In this document: positions 25,874 to 36,211 of the stretch, one piece after another
How the letters are laid out: every line of letters begins with the position of its first letter
How positions within the stretch are numbered: position 1 is the stretch's first letter
DNA from: Bacillota bacterium
Lineage (GTDB): Bacteria; Bacillota; Clostridia; Clostridiales; Clostridiaceae
Direction of reading: 5' to 3'
Assembly: GCA_023445445.1 (NCBI GenBank)
Contig: JAEXLD010000014.1
Span: 18,787 to 82,786 of the forward strand
DNA length: 64,000 bases
Made by a program: the position numbers and the translations under genes
The notes under the pieces: generated by a model
Seen by the model: only the letters and a program-made list of their open reading frames with translations
Told to the model about the DNA's origin: nothing
The model's database searches: none

Positions 25874-26584
25874 TTAATGTTTAGAGGTATCTGTTGCTTT
25901 ATTCCTTTTTATTAAATAAATTATAGCAGCAAGTAAAACAATTATAATTAAAATAAATAACATTATTCTAAAAATACTATAAGCTTCATATTCAAATTGT
26001 AAATTTGTATTACTATTAATTTGATCTAAAGTATAGGTCCATTCTAAGGTATCTTCATTTATAACATTATTAGAATTTGATGATAATATTTTACCAGGTA
26101 TAATAATTTTATTGATAAATGGTATATACCTTAAGTATTCAGATAAATTACTATCTGCAAGAGATGGTAAATATGCAGATAAATCACTATCAACAAGAGA
26201 AGATAAATCAGAAAGGAATTTTATATCAAAAGTGTATAAGTTTTTGAATAAAGAAGTTGATTTATAGCTTTCTATTGCTATGTAGTCTTTTAGTTTAGTA
26301 GATGATAATAGATAATTAATAACCTCTCTAGATAAAACTAATTCATCAACATACATATTAGTTTCCTTATTATATGATGATTTAACTACTAAATAGGAAT
26401 TTATTTTATCCTTTATAATATTGTCTTCTAATTTACTTTTAATTAATGAATCATAACTTAAAATTATTTTAATCTTAGAAATACTATCTCCTGTTATTGT
26501 AGTCTCTTCGCTAATGTTTGAACTACCACAAGAGACTAAAAAAAGTGATAATAGTAAAATTAATAGTATTCTTATTTTCTTCAT
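25874..26584 (-). CDS. Lipoprotein with C-terminal TM segment (LppM/DUF3153-like)
   Basis: ATG with TTAGGAGGT upstream. The 236-aa protein starts with a lipoprotein signal (MKKIRILLILLLSLFLVSCG, lipobox LVSC, Cys19). It has an extracytoplasmic domain of ~180 residues and a single C-terminal membrane helix (residues ~206-226) followed by KRNK. The closing WTYTLDQINSNTNLQFEYEA segment resembles DUF3153/LppM-type proteins. A ten-residue imperfect repeat (SLVDSDLSAYLP, SLADSNLSEYLR) is visible around 130-155. Function is unknown; a cell-surface role is inferred. Confidence 0.65.
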   Translation of the reverse strand: MKKIRILLILLLSLFLVSCGSSNISEETTITGDSISKIKIILSYDSLIKSKLEDNIIKDKINSYLVVKSSYNKETNMYVDELVLSREVINYLLSSTKLKDYIAIESYKSTSLFKNLYTFDIKFLSDLSSLVDSDLSAYLPSLADSNLSEYLRYIPFINKIIIPGKILSSNSNNVINEDTLEWTYTLDQINSNTNLQFEYEAYSIFRIMLFILIIIVLLAAIIYLIKRNKATDTSKH

Positions 26585-26865
26585 TGCTACCTCCTAATAT
26601 TAACAATTCTTAATACTTACATTTTTAACAAAATTGTTGCTGAAAATACCAAAAAAGTAATAATAAATATAAGTAACTAAGAAACTATGAGTGAAATTAT
26701 ACCAATATTTACAATGATAAAATATAATATTAGTGAAAATAAAATTTACATTTAATATAAGTTTAAGTTATAATAAGAAAATTGATTATTATGTTATTTT
26801 ATTTAAAGAGAAAAATAGTAACTTATATTTGAAGATAAATAAAATATGGAGGGATTCTTATATCA

Positions 26866-27576
26866 ATGAAGATAGCTATATGTGAAGATCAAGTTGTACA
26901 AATTAATTTACTTAGTAATCATATTAAAAAATGGGCTAAGGAAAAAGATATTGAAATATCAATTGATAATTTTACAACAGCAGAATCATTTTTATTTGAA
27001 TGGGTAGATTATAATCAGTACGACCTTATATTTTTAGATATAAAGTTAAGTAAAATGTCAGGAATTGAATTGTCTAATATAATAAGAGAAAAAAATAAAG
27101 ATATAGATATTGTATTTGTAACAGGATTTTTTAAATATGCATTACATGGTTATAAAGTTCGTGCATTACAATATTTAATAAAACCTATTAAGGTAAAAGA
27201 TTTATATTATTGTTTAAATAGTACATTAGATAGGATTAGCAGTGAAGAAGAAGATTCTTCACTAGTTTTAGAGACTGGGAAAAAAGTTATAAAATTAGAT
27301 TATAATGAAATACAGTACTTTATAATGTTTTCTCCATATATAGATATTCATACAAGGACTGAAAAAATTACAATAAGAAAAAATATAAGTGAGATAGAAA
27401 AGATTCTACCAAGTGAATATTTTATTAGATGTCATAGATCTTATATAGTAAATGTAAGACATATTAAAGCAATAATAAAAAACAATGTATTATTAGAAAA
27501 TGGAGTAAAAATACCAATAAGTAGAGGAAAATATAAAGAAGTTAATGATGCTTTTATAAATTATATTTGTGAATAA
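26866..27576 (+). CDS. LytTR-family response regulator (AgrA/VirR-like)
   Basis: ATG with TATGGAGGGA upstream. The 236-aa protein has an N-terminal receiver domain (acidic pocket E7 D8, phospho-acceptor D58 in LIFLDIKLS, conserved Lys in YLIKPIK) and a C-terminal LytTR DNA-binding domain (from ~135, with ECHRSYIVN-like IRCHRSYIVNVRHI and KIPISRGK). LytTR regulators bind direct repeats upstream of quorum-sensing, toxin or bacteriocin genes. It is 15 bases ahead of an AgrC-type kinase, which must be its partner. No agrB or agrD-like peptide gene is nearby, so the signal is unknown. Confidence 0.93.
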   Translation: MKIAICEDQVVQINLLSNHIKKWAKEKDIEISIDNFTTAESFLFEWVDYNQYDLIFLDIKLSKMSGIELSNIIREKNKDIDIVFVTGFFKYALHGYKVRALQYLIKPIKVKDLYYCLNSTLDRISSEEEDSSLVLETGKKVIKLDYNEIQYFIMFSPYIDIHTRTEKITIRKNISEIEKILPSEYFIRCHRSYIVNVRHIKAIIKNNVLLENGVKIPISRGKYKEVNDAFINYICE

Positions 27577-27591
27577 GGATTGAAGTAGTTT

Positions 27592-28911
27592 ATGATAATT
27601 TTACATGTATTAGAAGTAATAACCAACTTACTAAGTTCACTTATGATAATATACTTTTTTAATACGATAATGGAACCTAAAGTTAAGAAATACAGTAAAG
27701 TATTTACAATGTTGATGATTATTTTTTATGCTTCAATATCAACAATAAACAGTAATAAAGTATTTATTCAAATGAGTGGAATTAAAATAGTTAGATTTAT
27801 GCTTTTATATTATAGTTTATTAACAATATATCCTCTTTTATTTAGAAAAGGTAGAATATCAGAAAAGTTTTTTTTATCTTCTTTATATATTACTATAATG
27901 TTAGTAAGTTCTTTTATAATATACAGTATAGTTTCAAGGTTATTTAATATAACCTTTTCTGAGATGTTTCTATATACTAATTACAAAAGACTTATAGTAG
28001 TATTATTTATCAGATTATTTCAATTTGTACTTATATGGTTCTTTTTGAATAATATAAATTTTATAAAATACATAAAAGATATAACATTATATATAGTTGC
28101 AGCTATATTACTTTTTAATCATATATTAATATTCATTATAGAAAGAGCATTAATAGTAAATATTAATACAGTCAATAAGGATACTATAACCATTCTATTT
28201 AGTTTATGCAGTATACAAGTATTGTCAATATATATATTAAATATATTTTCAAAGGAAATGGAAGAAAAGTTCATATTAAAAATGGATTTAGATCGTAAAA
28301 TTCATGATAAGGAAATTATAGATATGTATACTGAAATGATTGGTTGGAAACATGATTTCAGAAATCACATTAGTATGATATCTGGTTTATTACAAGTAAG
28401 TACTAAAGAAGATGTTATTTCATATATAAATGAAATAGATAGTAGCATTACTAAATTAGATAAAAATATATATACAGATAATATAGCCGTAAATTCTATA
28501 TTAGTAAGTAAAATTAAAGCTGCTGAAGGGAAAAATATAAAGATAAGCTTAAATTTAAAAATAAATTCAGATATAAAAGTTTCTAGTGTAGATATATGTA
28601 CTATACTTGGTAATCTTCTTGATAATTCTATTGAAGCTTGTGATAATATTAAGGGCTATAGATTTATTAATTTAAAAATAGCATCAGAAAATAATATATT
28701 AGTTATTAAGATAAGTAATAATACTAGTAGTGGTTATGTAAATGAAATAGATGGTAAATTTATATCATCAAAGAATAGCTATATGAATGGAATTGGTTTA
28801 GTTCAAGTAGATAATATAGTAAAAAAATATAATGGGTATGTTAATAGACATCATAAAAATAATATATTTACTACATATATAATGATACAGCAAGATAAGA
28901 AAATAAGTTAA
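27592..28911 (+). CDS. AgrC-like sensor histidine kinase (GHKL type)
   Basis: The gene lies 15 bases after the response regulator. The 439-aa protein has six or seven hydrophobic segments in the first ~220 residues, with no extracellular domain. A dimerisation helix follows, with phospho-acceptor H254 in GWKHDFRNHI, then a GHKL ATPase domain (LGNLLDNSIEAC, N box; NGIGLVQVDNI, G box). This is the HPK10/AgrC layout that detects peptide pheromones. The gene ends at the terminator 28913-28940, making this a two-gene operon. Signal peptide and regulon cannot be deduced. Confidence 0.9.
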   Translation: MIILHVLEVITNLLSSLMIIYFFNTIMEPKVKKYSKVFTMLMIIFYASISTINSNKVFIQMSGIKIVRFMLLYYSLLTIYPLLFRKGRISEKFFLSSLYITIMLVSSFIIYSIVSRLFNITFSEMFLYTNYKRLIVVLFIRLFQFVLIWFFLNNINFIKYIKDITLYIVAAILLFNHILIFIIERALIVNINTVNKDTITILFSLCSIQVLSIYILNIFSKEMEEKFILKMDLDRKIHDKEIIDMYTEMIGWKHDFRNHISMISGLLQVSTKEDVISYINEIDSSITKLDKNIYTDNIAVNSILVSKIKAAEGKNIKISLNLKINSDIKVSSVDICTILGNLLDNSIEACDNIKGYRFINLKIASENNILVIKISNNTSSGYVNEIDGKFISSKNSYMNGIGLVQVDNIVKKYNGYVNRHHKNNIFTTYIMIQQDKKIS

Positions 28912-28912
28912 G

Positions 28913-28940
28913 GATACTGTTTTATAGCAGTATCTTTTTT
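28913..28940 (+). terminator. Terminator of the two-component operon
   Basis: GATACTG with CAGTATC, an 8-base loop, then a run of T. Confidence 0.85.
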
Positions 28941-29138
28941 ATTATACGAGGAATTTATAAAAATATTACCCTGTGAATAATTTTTTATAGTAAACTTTCC
29001 ATAAAGTAATTATAAATACAATTAGACTACAAAAAAATACATTTTACGACAAAAATAAATTTCATTAAGATAATTAAAGTAAAATAAAAATATAGAAGGA
29101 TTTATATAAAGCAAATTTACTTTATGAGGTTTAATGAT

Positions 29139-32100
29139 ATGATACTGAAAAGATTAATGATATTTATTTTAATATTTATTTTGATTCCTATAAAGACCCA
29201 TGCAGAAGTACTAAATGATTCTAAATTTGAAAGTATATCTATTAATGATGGCCTTTCAAATGAATATGTAACAACTATATTTCAAGATAGCAAGGGATAT
29301 ATGTGGATAGGCACAAAAGATGGTCTTAATAGATATGATGGTGAAATAATAAAAATATATAACTGTAATGTTGAAGATGACAATACTTTAAGTTCAACAT
29401 ATATAACAACTATAGAGGAAGATTTTAGTGGAAACCTTTGGATAGGGACTGATAATGGATTAGATTTCTTAGTTAGAGATACAGACACCATTATAAGAAT
29501 GAAAGATATAGATGATAAATATAATTTAGGTAATTTAAAGATAACATCACTATTAAAGAGCAGTTTTGAAGAGAATATTATGTGGGTAGGTACAGAAAAT
29601 GGTTTAATTAAGATTAATATAAAGGATGAAACAATTGAAGCATTTTATAACCACCCAAGTGATTCCAATTCCTTAACTAGTTCATCAATAACATGTTTAG
29701 AAGAAGATGAAAATAACTATCTGTGGGTGGGAACTAGATTAGGAATAAATATAATAGATAAAAATTCTGCAATAAGTAATAATAAAGAGAATGACAAATT
29801 ATTTATTAACTATATATCAAAAGATGAATTAGGTAACATGTGGATATCTACTAAACAAGGTATCATTATTCGAAATATAAGAGAAGATAAAAAGGATTAT
29901 ATATATTTAATTAATGATGAAGTAGTTAAAAAGTATAATGTAAAAGAAAATACTGTAACTACTATTTATGATTTTAAAGATAGTAAAGTAAATTTTTATA
30001 ACAATTTTATTTTAAATGATAGTAAAAATAATGTGTGGTTATCTTCAAGTAATGGTGCAATAAATTATGTCAGAGAGAAAGGTATTTTTAATGTATACAG
30101 AGAGGATATAAGTAGGAAAAATTCAATTTCTAGTAATGTTATAACCTGTTTTTTTGAAGATTCCAATGGAACTATTTGGATTGGAACAGATAAGGGAGCT
30201 AATATATTAAATAATAAAGCTACATTTAAATATATTAGTAAATGGAATAGGAATATAGTATCTATATTACAACATAATGATAATATATGGATTGCTACTA
30301 AATTTAACGGAGTATATATATATGAAGCAGAGAGTGGTAATTTAATAAGTTGGTTATACGAGGAAAATAGTTTTAGTTTAAGTGATAGATATATAAAAAC
30401 TATGTTTAAAATAGATAATAGGTATATGGTTCTAGTAACTAATAAAGAAATGATAGCTTTAGATACAGTGGATAAGTCATATACAAAAATAATAATAGGA
30501 GAGGATTATTCTTCAGAACTAAATTATTTATACAGCGATGAAAAAGAAATATGGATAGCAACAACAAATGATTTTTACTCTTATAATAGAGAGAAAGATA
30601 AAAGAAATTATTATAGCGAAAGTATGAGAGAGCTTGGAATAAATCCAGGAGTAATAAAGTACATTTTACAAGATAATAAATATGAAGAGATTCTTTGGTT
30701 AGGTGGAGTTGAAATTGGCTTAATTAAATTCCACAAGGAAAAAGGGGTTATAGAAAGATATATAAATGATCCTTCAAAAGAAACTTCTTTAATAAATAAT
30801 TATATAAATTGTATGACTTTTGATGATTTGGGAAACTTATGGATAGGAACAAATGTAGGACTTAGTAAATTTGATTTAAATACAAAGGAATTCACTTCTT
30901 ACACTACTTCAGAAGGGCTAACTAATAACTTTATTAATTCAATAGTAATTGATGATAACAATCATATTTGGATAAGTACTAATAAAGGGTTAAATAAGTA
31001 TGATGTAGATAAAGATACCATTACTAAATATACTATAATGGATGGTATATATGGATATCAATTTAATTTAAATTCAAGTTTAAAGCTTAAAGATGGAACA
31101 ATGATATTTGGTAGTACCGAAGGGCTTACCTACTTTAATCCAAGTGATATAGTAGATTATAAGATACTTAAAGATGAAGTAGTAATTGGAGATATTTTCC
31201 TTGGGCATAATAGAGTTGCCTATGATGGAAAAGAAATTGTTTTAGATTATAATTACAAAAACTTATACATTAATTTTTTTCTACCTAATTATGAAACTTT
31301 AAATAATATAACTTATGAATATATGTTTGAAGGAATTGATTCAAGGTGGATATATATTGATACTAGTAATGAAATCTATTTAAAATCTTTAGAACCTGGA
31401 AAGTACACTTTAAAAATAAGAGCTAGAGATGGACATGGTGAATTAACTAAAGAAACAAAAATTAATATAAGGGTAAAAGATCCTTTTTGGAAAACACCCT
31501 TAGCTTATATAATATATTTACTAATATTACTAGCAGTTATTATTTATATATTTAATTATGTTAAAATATTACGACATTTAGTAAATCAAAAAACTATGAA
31601 GTTAAATAAACAATTAGAGGAAAATAGAAAATTAAGTAAAGAGCTAATAAATAATGAAAAGTTTAAAAATAATTATTTTGTAAATTTATCTCATGAGCTT
31701 AGAACACCAATAAATGTTATTGTATCAACTGTACAACTAATAAATTTACTTAATAAAGATAAAAATATCACTCATGATAAAATAAATCAATATATGAGTA
31801 TTGTGCATAAAAGTTGTAATAATCTATTAAAAATAATAAATGATATTATAGATAGTTCAAAGATAGAAACTGGAAAATATAAAATTTCTAAGAAGAATAA
31901 TGATATAGTTTATATAGTTGAAGAAACTGCACTTAACATGAGTAAGTATATAGAAGGTAAGGGCTTATCTCTTATAATTGATCCTGATATGGAAGAGAAG
32001 ATAATATCCTTTGATGAAACAGAAATAGAAAGATGCATAATTAACTTATTAGGAAATGCAGTTAAATTTACTAAAGAAGGGGGGGAAATTAGATTATATA

Positions 32101-32435
32101 TTAAGGAAGTTGATGACTACATTGAGATAATTGTAGAAGATACTGGTATCGGAATATCAAAATCTGATCAAGAATTTATATTCAAGAGGTTTTCACAGGT
32201 AGAAGGTACTGGAGTTATAAAGGCAACTAGTAGTGGTATTGGGCTTACACTTGTTAAATATATAGTTGAACTTCATGGTGGATATATTAAACTTGAAAGT
32301 GAAGTTAATAAAGGTAGTAGATTTACTATAGGACTTCCTAATGTACTAGAAAAATGTGAAGAAGAATATGATAGGAAATTTTCTAATAAGGGCATAATAC
32401 ATTCCTTAAATGATAAGGATATTTTAATGGATTAA
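29139..32435 (+). CDS. Two-component-regulator propeller sensor histidine kinase (paralogue 1)
   Basis: ATG 29139 is chosen because TGAGG lies nine bases upstream, whereas ATG 29124 has no ribosome binding site. A signal/anchor sequence (MILKRLMIFILIFILIP) leads into a long series of Reg_prop beta-propeller repeats (recurring MWIGTKDGLNRYD, LWIGTDNGLDF, LWVGTRLGINI), a Y_Y_Y domain (near YEYMFEGIDSRWIY), one TM helix (TPLAYIIYLLILLAVIIYIF), a coiled linker, a HisKA domain with H852 in NLSHELRTP, and HATPase_c (EDTGIGI; SGIGLTLVKY). It ends without receiver or AraC output, unlike many hybrid systems of this type, so its response regulator lies elsewhere. Propeller sensors usually detect sugars or related extracellular ligands. 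A close paralogue is at 40184. Confidence 0.9.
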   Translation: MILKRLMIFILIFILIPIKTHAEVLNDSKFESISINDGLSNEYVTTIFQDSKGYMWIGTKDGLNRYDGEIIKIYNCNVEDDNTLSSTYITTIEEDFSGNLWIGTDNGLDFLVRDTDTIIRMKDIDDKYNLGNLKITSLLKSSFEENIMWVGTENGLIKINIKDETIEAFYNHPSDSNSLTSSSITCLEEDENNYLWVGTRLGINIIDKNSAISNNKENDKLFINYISKDELGNMWISTKQGIIIRNIREDKKDYIYLINDEVVKKYNVKENTVTTIYDFKDSKVNFYNNFILNDSKNNVWLSSSNGAINYVREKGIFNVYREDISRKNSISSNVITCFFEDSNGTIWIGTDKGANILNNKATFKYISKWNRNIVSILQHNDNIWIATKFNGVYIYEAESGNLISWLYEENSFSLSDRYIKTMFKIDNRYMVLVTNKEMIALDTVDKSYTKIIIGEDYSSELNYLYSDEKEIWIATTNDFYSYNREKDKRNYYSESMRELGINPGVIKYILQDNKYEEILWLGGVEIGLIKFHKEKGVIERYINDPSKETSLINNYINCMTFDDLGNLWIGTNVGLSKFDLNTKEFTSYTTSEGLTNNFINSIVIDDNNHIWISTNKGLNKYDVDKDTITKYTIMDGIYGYQFNLNSSLKLKDGTMIFGSTEGLTYFNPSDIVDYKILKDEVVIGDIFLGHNRVAYDGKEIVLDYNYKNLYINFFLPNYETLNNITYEYMFEGIDSRWIYIDTSNEIYLKSLEPGKYTLKIRARDGHGELTKETKINIRVKDPFWKTPLAYIIYLLILLAVIIYIFNYVKILRHLVNQKTMKLNKQLEENRKLSKELINNEKFKNNYFVNLSHELRTPINVIVSTVQLINLLNKDKNITHDKINQYMSIVHKSCNNLLKIINDIIDSSKIETGKYKISKKNNDIVYIVEETALNMSKYIEGKGLSLIIDPDMEEKIISFDETEIERCIINLLGNAVKFTKEGGEIRLYIKEVDDYIEIIVEDTGIGISKSDQEFIFKRFSQVEGTGVIKATSSGIGLTLVKYIVELHGGYIKLESEVNKGSRFTIGLPNVLEKCEEEYDRKFSNKGIIHSLNDKDILMD

Positions 32436-32504
32436 CAAGTTATATAGAACTAGAATATTATGTATATGGTAATCATGTATTTTAGTATAACTTATAGCAA
32501 TTGG

Positions 32505-32548
32505 AAAAAAGATATATTAGTACATATAAGTATTAATATATCTTTTTT
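32505..32548 (+). terminator. Terminator after the first propeller kinase
   Basis: AAAAAAGATATATTA (32505-32519) pairs with TAATATATCTTTTTT (32534-32548). Confidence 0.85.
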
Positions 32549-32703
32549 ATTATTTAAAATTTATAATATAAATAATGCAGTTGTTATAAATTGTAATTGA
32601 TTTAATAATAAGATATAATAAAATTGAAATATTATAATGAAGATGGAGTGTTTTTATATTTAATTTTATGTTTATTTTAATAAAATAATTTGGAGGAAAT
32701 AGA

Positions 32704-33864
32704 ATGGATAGAAGAGACTTTTCTGATTTAGAAGATCAGATTATGAATACAGTGAAAAATGCCTTTAATGCTATAGATTTCGTAAATTTAAAAAGAGGTA
32801 TTAGCTATAAAGCTGAAGATACAATAAATGAATTTAAATCAAAGCTAAATGAACTTAATATAAAAATAGAAAATAATTATAATAACTTAAATAAAAAGGC
32901 TAAAAATAATATATCAACATACATTGATAAAAGACCAGCTGGAACTGTATCAGGAATTGTTTATATGATATTTGGATTATTAGGCACTATGGTTTTTGGA
33001 ATTTTATCATTAGTATTTATAATATTTATGTCATTTTTTACCGCTTTAGTGGCAGATACTTTGGCTGCATTTATAGTTATAGTTTTATTTTTAGGAATAA
33101 GTTTAGGTTTATTATTTAGAGGATTAAACTTAAGAAAAAGAGTAAAGCGTTTTAAGACTTATGTAAGATTTATTGAGGATAATAGCTATTGCTTAATTAA
33201 AGACTTAGCTAGATTTGCTAAGGAAAAAGAAGCTTTTGTTATTAAAGATCTTAACAAAATGATTAATTTAGGCATGTTTAAAGAAGGTCATATAGATGAT
33301 GAAAAAAATTACTTCATGTTAAATGATGATGTTTATACTGATTATTTAAAATTAAAAAAGCAACAAATGGATAAGGAAGAATTAGAGAAAAAGGCTAAGT
33401 TAAATAGAAATATAAATGAATCTGAAGAAGAAGAATTAAATTATATAATTAAAATGGGAAGAAAGTATATTGAAGAAATAAAATCTGTAAGAAATGAGCT
33501 TTATAAAGAAGAAATAGCTCTTAAGATAGATAAATTACAAGGTATAGCTAATCAAATACTTAATTATGTTGAACAGAATCCTAAAAAGCTTCAAGAAGTT
33601 AATAAATTTATAAATCATTATATTCCTATTACTATAAAGCTTATTAATTCATATAAGGATTTAACTAAGCAAACAGTGCAGGGAGATAATATAATGAATG
33701 CTAAAAACGAAATTGAAAAAAGTATTGATATTATAAATAATGCATTTGAAAATTTATTAGATGATTTATATGAAGATATTGTTTTAGATATTTCAACAGA
33801 TATTTCTGTTTTAAAAACTTTATTTAAACAAGAGGGATTAACAGAAGAGGATTTTAAAAAATAA
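32704..33864 (+). CDS. xpaC: XpaC-family membrane protein
   Basis: ATG with TTTGGAGGAAAT upstream. The 386-aa protein has a charged N-terminal helical region, two or three adjacent hydrophobic helices (residues ~82-140) and a long cytoplasmic helical part. This is the XpaC family, named for 5-bromo-4-chloroindolyl-phosphate hydrolysis, as in Bacillus YceG/XpaC. Its invariable neighbour is a TelA-like gene, which is indeed next (28 bases downstream). XpaC/TelA pairs occur in ter-type stress and tellurite or phage-resistance loci, and their molecular function is not established. Confidence 0.8.
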   Translation: MDRRDFSDLEDQIMNTVKNAFNAIDFVNLKRGISYKAEDTINEFKSKLNELNIKIENNYNNLNKKAKNNISTYIDKRPAGTVSGIVYMIFGLLGTMVFGILSLVFIIFMSFFTALVADTLAAFIVIVLFLGISLGLLFRGLNLRKRVKRFKTYVRFIEDNSYCLIKDLARFAKEKEAFVIKDLNKMINLGMFKEGHIDDEKNYFMLNDDVYTDYLKLKKQQMDKEELEKKAKLNRNINESEEEELNYIIKMGRKYIEEIKSVRNELYKEEIALKIDKLQGIANQILNYVEQNPKKLQEVNKFINHYIPITIKLINSYKDLTKQTVQGDNIMNAKNEIEKSIDIINNAFENLLDDLYEDIVLDISTDISVLKTLFKQEGLTEEDFKK

Positions 33865-33891
33865 GCTTGAAGTAAAAGGGAGGAAATTATA

Positions 33892-35037
33892 ATGAGTGAT
33901 GAATTTAAAGAGGATATTAATTTAAAGCCTGAATTAGTTTTTGAACCAGTGATGGAAGAGGTTACTAATTTAGAAGTTAAAGAAGACAAACAAGAAGAAA
34001 TAATTGATGAAATTAATTTAACTGCTGAAGAAAAACGTATGGTAGATGAATTTGTTAAAAAGATAGAAATAAAGAACTCAAATTCTATTTTACAATTTGG
34101 AGTAGGAGCTCAAAAGAAAATCTCAGATTTTTCAGAAACTGCTTTAAATAATGTAAGAACTAAGGATTTAGGTGAAATTGGTGATATGCTTTCTAGCGTA
34201 GTTCATGAATTAAAGAATTTTGAAGATACAGAGGATAAAAAGGGGATTTTTGGATTTTTTAAAAAAGGTAAGAATAAAATTTCTGAAATGAAGATAAAGT
34301 ATGATAAGGTGGAAGATAATATTAATAAAATGTGTAATAATCTTGAAAAGCATCAAATTCAGCTTTTAAAGGATATTGCAATGCTAGATAAGATGTACGA
34401 AATAAATAAGGCATATTTTAAAGAACTTTCTATGTATATACTAGCAGGTAAAAAGAAGCTTCAAAAATTAGAACAAGAGGAGCTTCCTAAATTACAAGAA
34501 AAAGCAAGAATTACTGGACTTCCTCAAGATGCCCAAGAGGTAAATGACTTCCTTGCACTTTGTAATAGATTTGAAAAGAAGATTCATGATTTAGAGTTAA
34601 CTAAGATGATTTCTCTTCAAATGGCTCCACAAATTCGTTTAATTCAAAATAATGATTCTTTAATGTCCGAAAAAATACAATCAACAATTGTTAATACTAT
34701 ACCTCTTTGGAAAAGTCAAATAGTTTTAGCTTTAGGTGTTGCACATTCTTCTAATGCTGCAAAGGTTCAAAGTGAAGTTACAAATATGACAAATGAACTT
34801 TTACGTAAAAATGCAGAAATATTAAAAACTTCAACTATAGAAACTGCAAAGGAATCTGAAAGAGGAATTGTTGATATTGAAACCCTTAAGGTTACCAATG
34901 AATCTTTAATTTCAACTCTTGATGAAATACTTCGAATACAAACAGAAGGACGTCAAAAGCGTAAGGAAGCTGAAGTTGAATTAAGAACTATAGAAGATCA
35001 ATTAAAAAATAGACTTTTAAATTTTAAACCTCAATAA
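33892..35037 (+). CDS. telA: TelA-family toxic-anion resistance protein
   Basis: ATG with GGGAGGAAAT upstream, directly after xpaC. The 381-aa soluble, highly helical protein has the TelA blocks LALGVAHSSNAAKVQSEVTN, TNELLRKNAEILK, ESERGIVDIETLK and the C-terminal LDEILRIQTEGRQKRKEAE. TelA homologues contribute to tellurite and antimicrobial tolerance in several bacteria by an unknown mechanism. The pair is closed by the terminator at 35055-35108. No terD-type gene is adjacent, although C-C lyase/PRTase genes of the ter-associated kind occur 16 kb downstream. Confidence 0.9.
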   Translation: MSDEFKEDINLKPELVFEPVMEEVTNLEVKEDKQEEIIDEINLTAEEKRMVDEFVKKIEIKNSNSILQFGVGAQKKISDFSETALNNVRTKDLGEIGDMLSSVVHELKNFEDTEDKKGIFGFFKKGKNKISEMKIKYDKVEDNINKMCNNLEKHQIQLLKDIAMLDKMYEINKAYFKELSMYILAGKKKLQKLEQEELPKLQEKARITGLPQDAQEVNDFLALCNRFEKKIHDLELTKMISLQMAPQIRLIQNNDSLMSEKIQSTIVNTIPLWKSQIVLALGVAHSSNAAKVQSEVTNMTNELLRKNAEILKTSTIETAKESERGIVDIETLKVTNESLISTLDEILRIQTEGRQKRKEAEVELRTIEDQLKNRLLNFKPQ

Positions 35038-35054
35038 TATTTATAAATAAAATA

Positions 35055-35108
35055 AAAGCTTCTCTTTTGATACAGTAAAAAGCTGTTTATTATAAGAGAA
35101 GTTTTTTT
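35055..35108 (+). terminator. Terminator of xpaC-telA
   Basis: CTTCTCTT (35059-35066) pairs with AAGAGAAG (35094-35101), enclosing a second small hairpin (ACAG...CTGT), then seven T. Confidence 0.75.
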
Positions 35109-35232
35109 ATTGGATTTATAGGATAAAAGAAAAATTCTTATCCATTAATGCACAAAAAGAGATAATTAATCTATTATGTAATATAAGGTTTAATTAATTG
35201 TTCTTTATTATACAAATGGAGGAAATGTTATT

Positions 35233-36024
35233 ATGAATTATAACAATACAAATACAAAAGATAATTTATGCGTAACAAATAATTGTGCAACTGTTACAAG
35301 CAAGAATCAAACTTTAACTGAACAAATTCCTGTAACACCTGATGTTATTGCACCAGGGCCTGTAGTCGTTAAACTTCCAGTGGTATTAGCAGAAGTAAAT
35401 GTTACAATCCCTGTTGAAGCTTCTATAAAATTAGACAAGGAAGTTATAGAAATTAAGAGAATAAGAAAAAATGTATATTTAACTCAATCTCGTATTATTC
35501 CATTTTCTCAAGATAGTGAATTCGGCACTGGAATATTATTTATAGAAGGCTTTATTAGAAAGAATATTGAGTACGCAACAAAAACTTGTAGCACACCAAA
35601 ATCTCCTAATATATGTGGATATATAAGGCATTGTACAGTTGAAGTACCTTTTAGTTTTTCAACAAGAGTAACTTTTATTAGACAACCAATTTTTAGTGCA
35701 AATTTTGGACCAAGTGAATTAGAATTCTTTACAGATAAACGTAGAGGTTGTGATGCTTGTGCAGATCCAATAATAGGACGTAATACCTGTGATCAAAGCT
35801 TTTTCAATGTAGAAATATTTAATGAAAAGCCTTTTACAGAATTAGTAAGAGCAGATATCGCAGAAGTTGATATTCACACAAGACCATATTCAAATTGTGA
35901 TGCTCCTATAGAACAATACTTTACTGAGCTTACAGAAAAAGTGGTAGTTAATTTAACATTAAAAATATTACAAAAACAACAAGTAAATGTTACAGCACTA
36001 GGTGTACAACAATTAGATTGCTAA
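35233..36024 (+). CDS. CsxC-like exosporium protein, copy 1
   Basis: ATG with AATGGAGGAAAT upstream. The 263-aa protein has no signal peptide, is cysteine-rich, and contains the blocks GPVVVKLPVVLAEVNVTIPV, EIKRIRKNVYLTQSRIIP, GFIRKNIEYATKT and VPFSFSTRVTFIRQPIF, typical of CsxC, a cysteine-rich exosporium protein described in Clostridium sporogenes. The repeated V-x-V-x-I-P pattern suggests a beta-rich self-assembling domain related to SPOCS/DUF3794. It is therefore a likely spore-surface component made in the mother cell. The next gene is a tandem paralogue with its own terminator between. Confidence 0.8.
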   Translation: MNYNNTNTKDNLCVTNNCATVTSKNQTLTEQIPVTPDVIAPGPVVVKLPVVLAEVNVTIPVEASIKLDKEVIEIKRIRKNVYLTQSRIIPFSQDSEFGTGILFIEGFIRKNIEYATKTCSTPKSPNICGYIRHCTVEVPFSFSTRVTFIRQPIFSANFGPSELEFFTDKRRGCDACADPIIGRNTCDQSFFNVEIFNEKPFTELVRADIAEVDIHTRPYSNCDAPIEQYFTELTEKVVVNLTLKILQKQQVNVTALGVQQLDC

Positions 36025-36054
36025 GAATTAATTAAAAAGGAATATTAAATTATT

Positions 36055-36098
36055 AAATCCTCGATAAGACTCAATACAAGTTTTATCGAGGATTTTTT
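36055..36098 (+). terminator. Terminator between the two CsxC-like genes
   Basis: AAATCCTCGATAA (36055-36067) with TTATCGAGGATTT (36083-36095) and a T tail. The two copies are thus likely transcribed separately. Confidence 0.9.
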
Positions 36099-36211
36099 AA
36101 TATATATGATTAATATTTCATTTATTGATGTACCAATAGGGAAATATTTGTATAATATACAGTAAATAGATTGATTGATTATAATTATATAAAAAGGGAG
36201 GAAACCTTATA

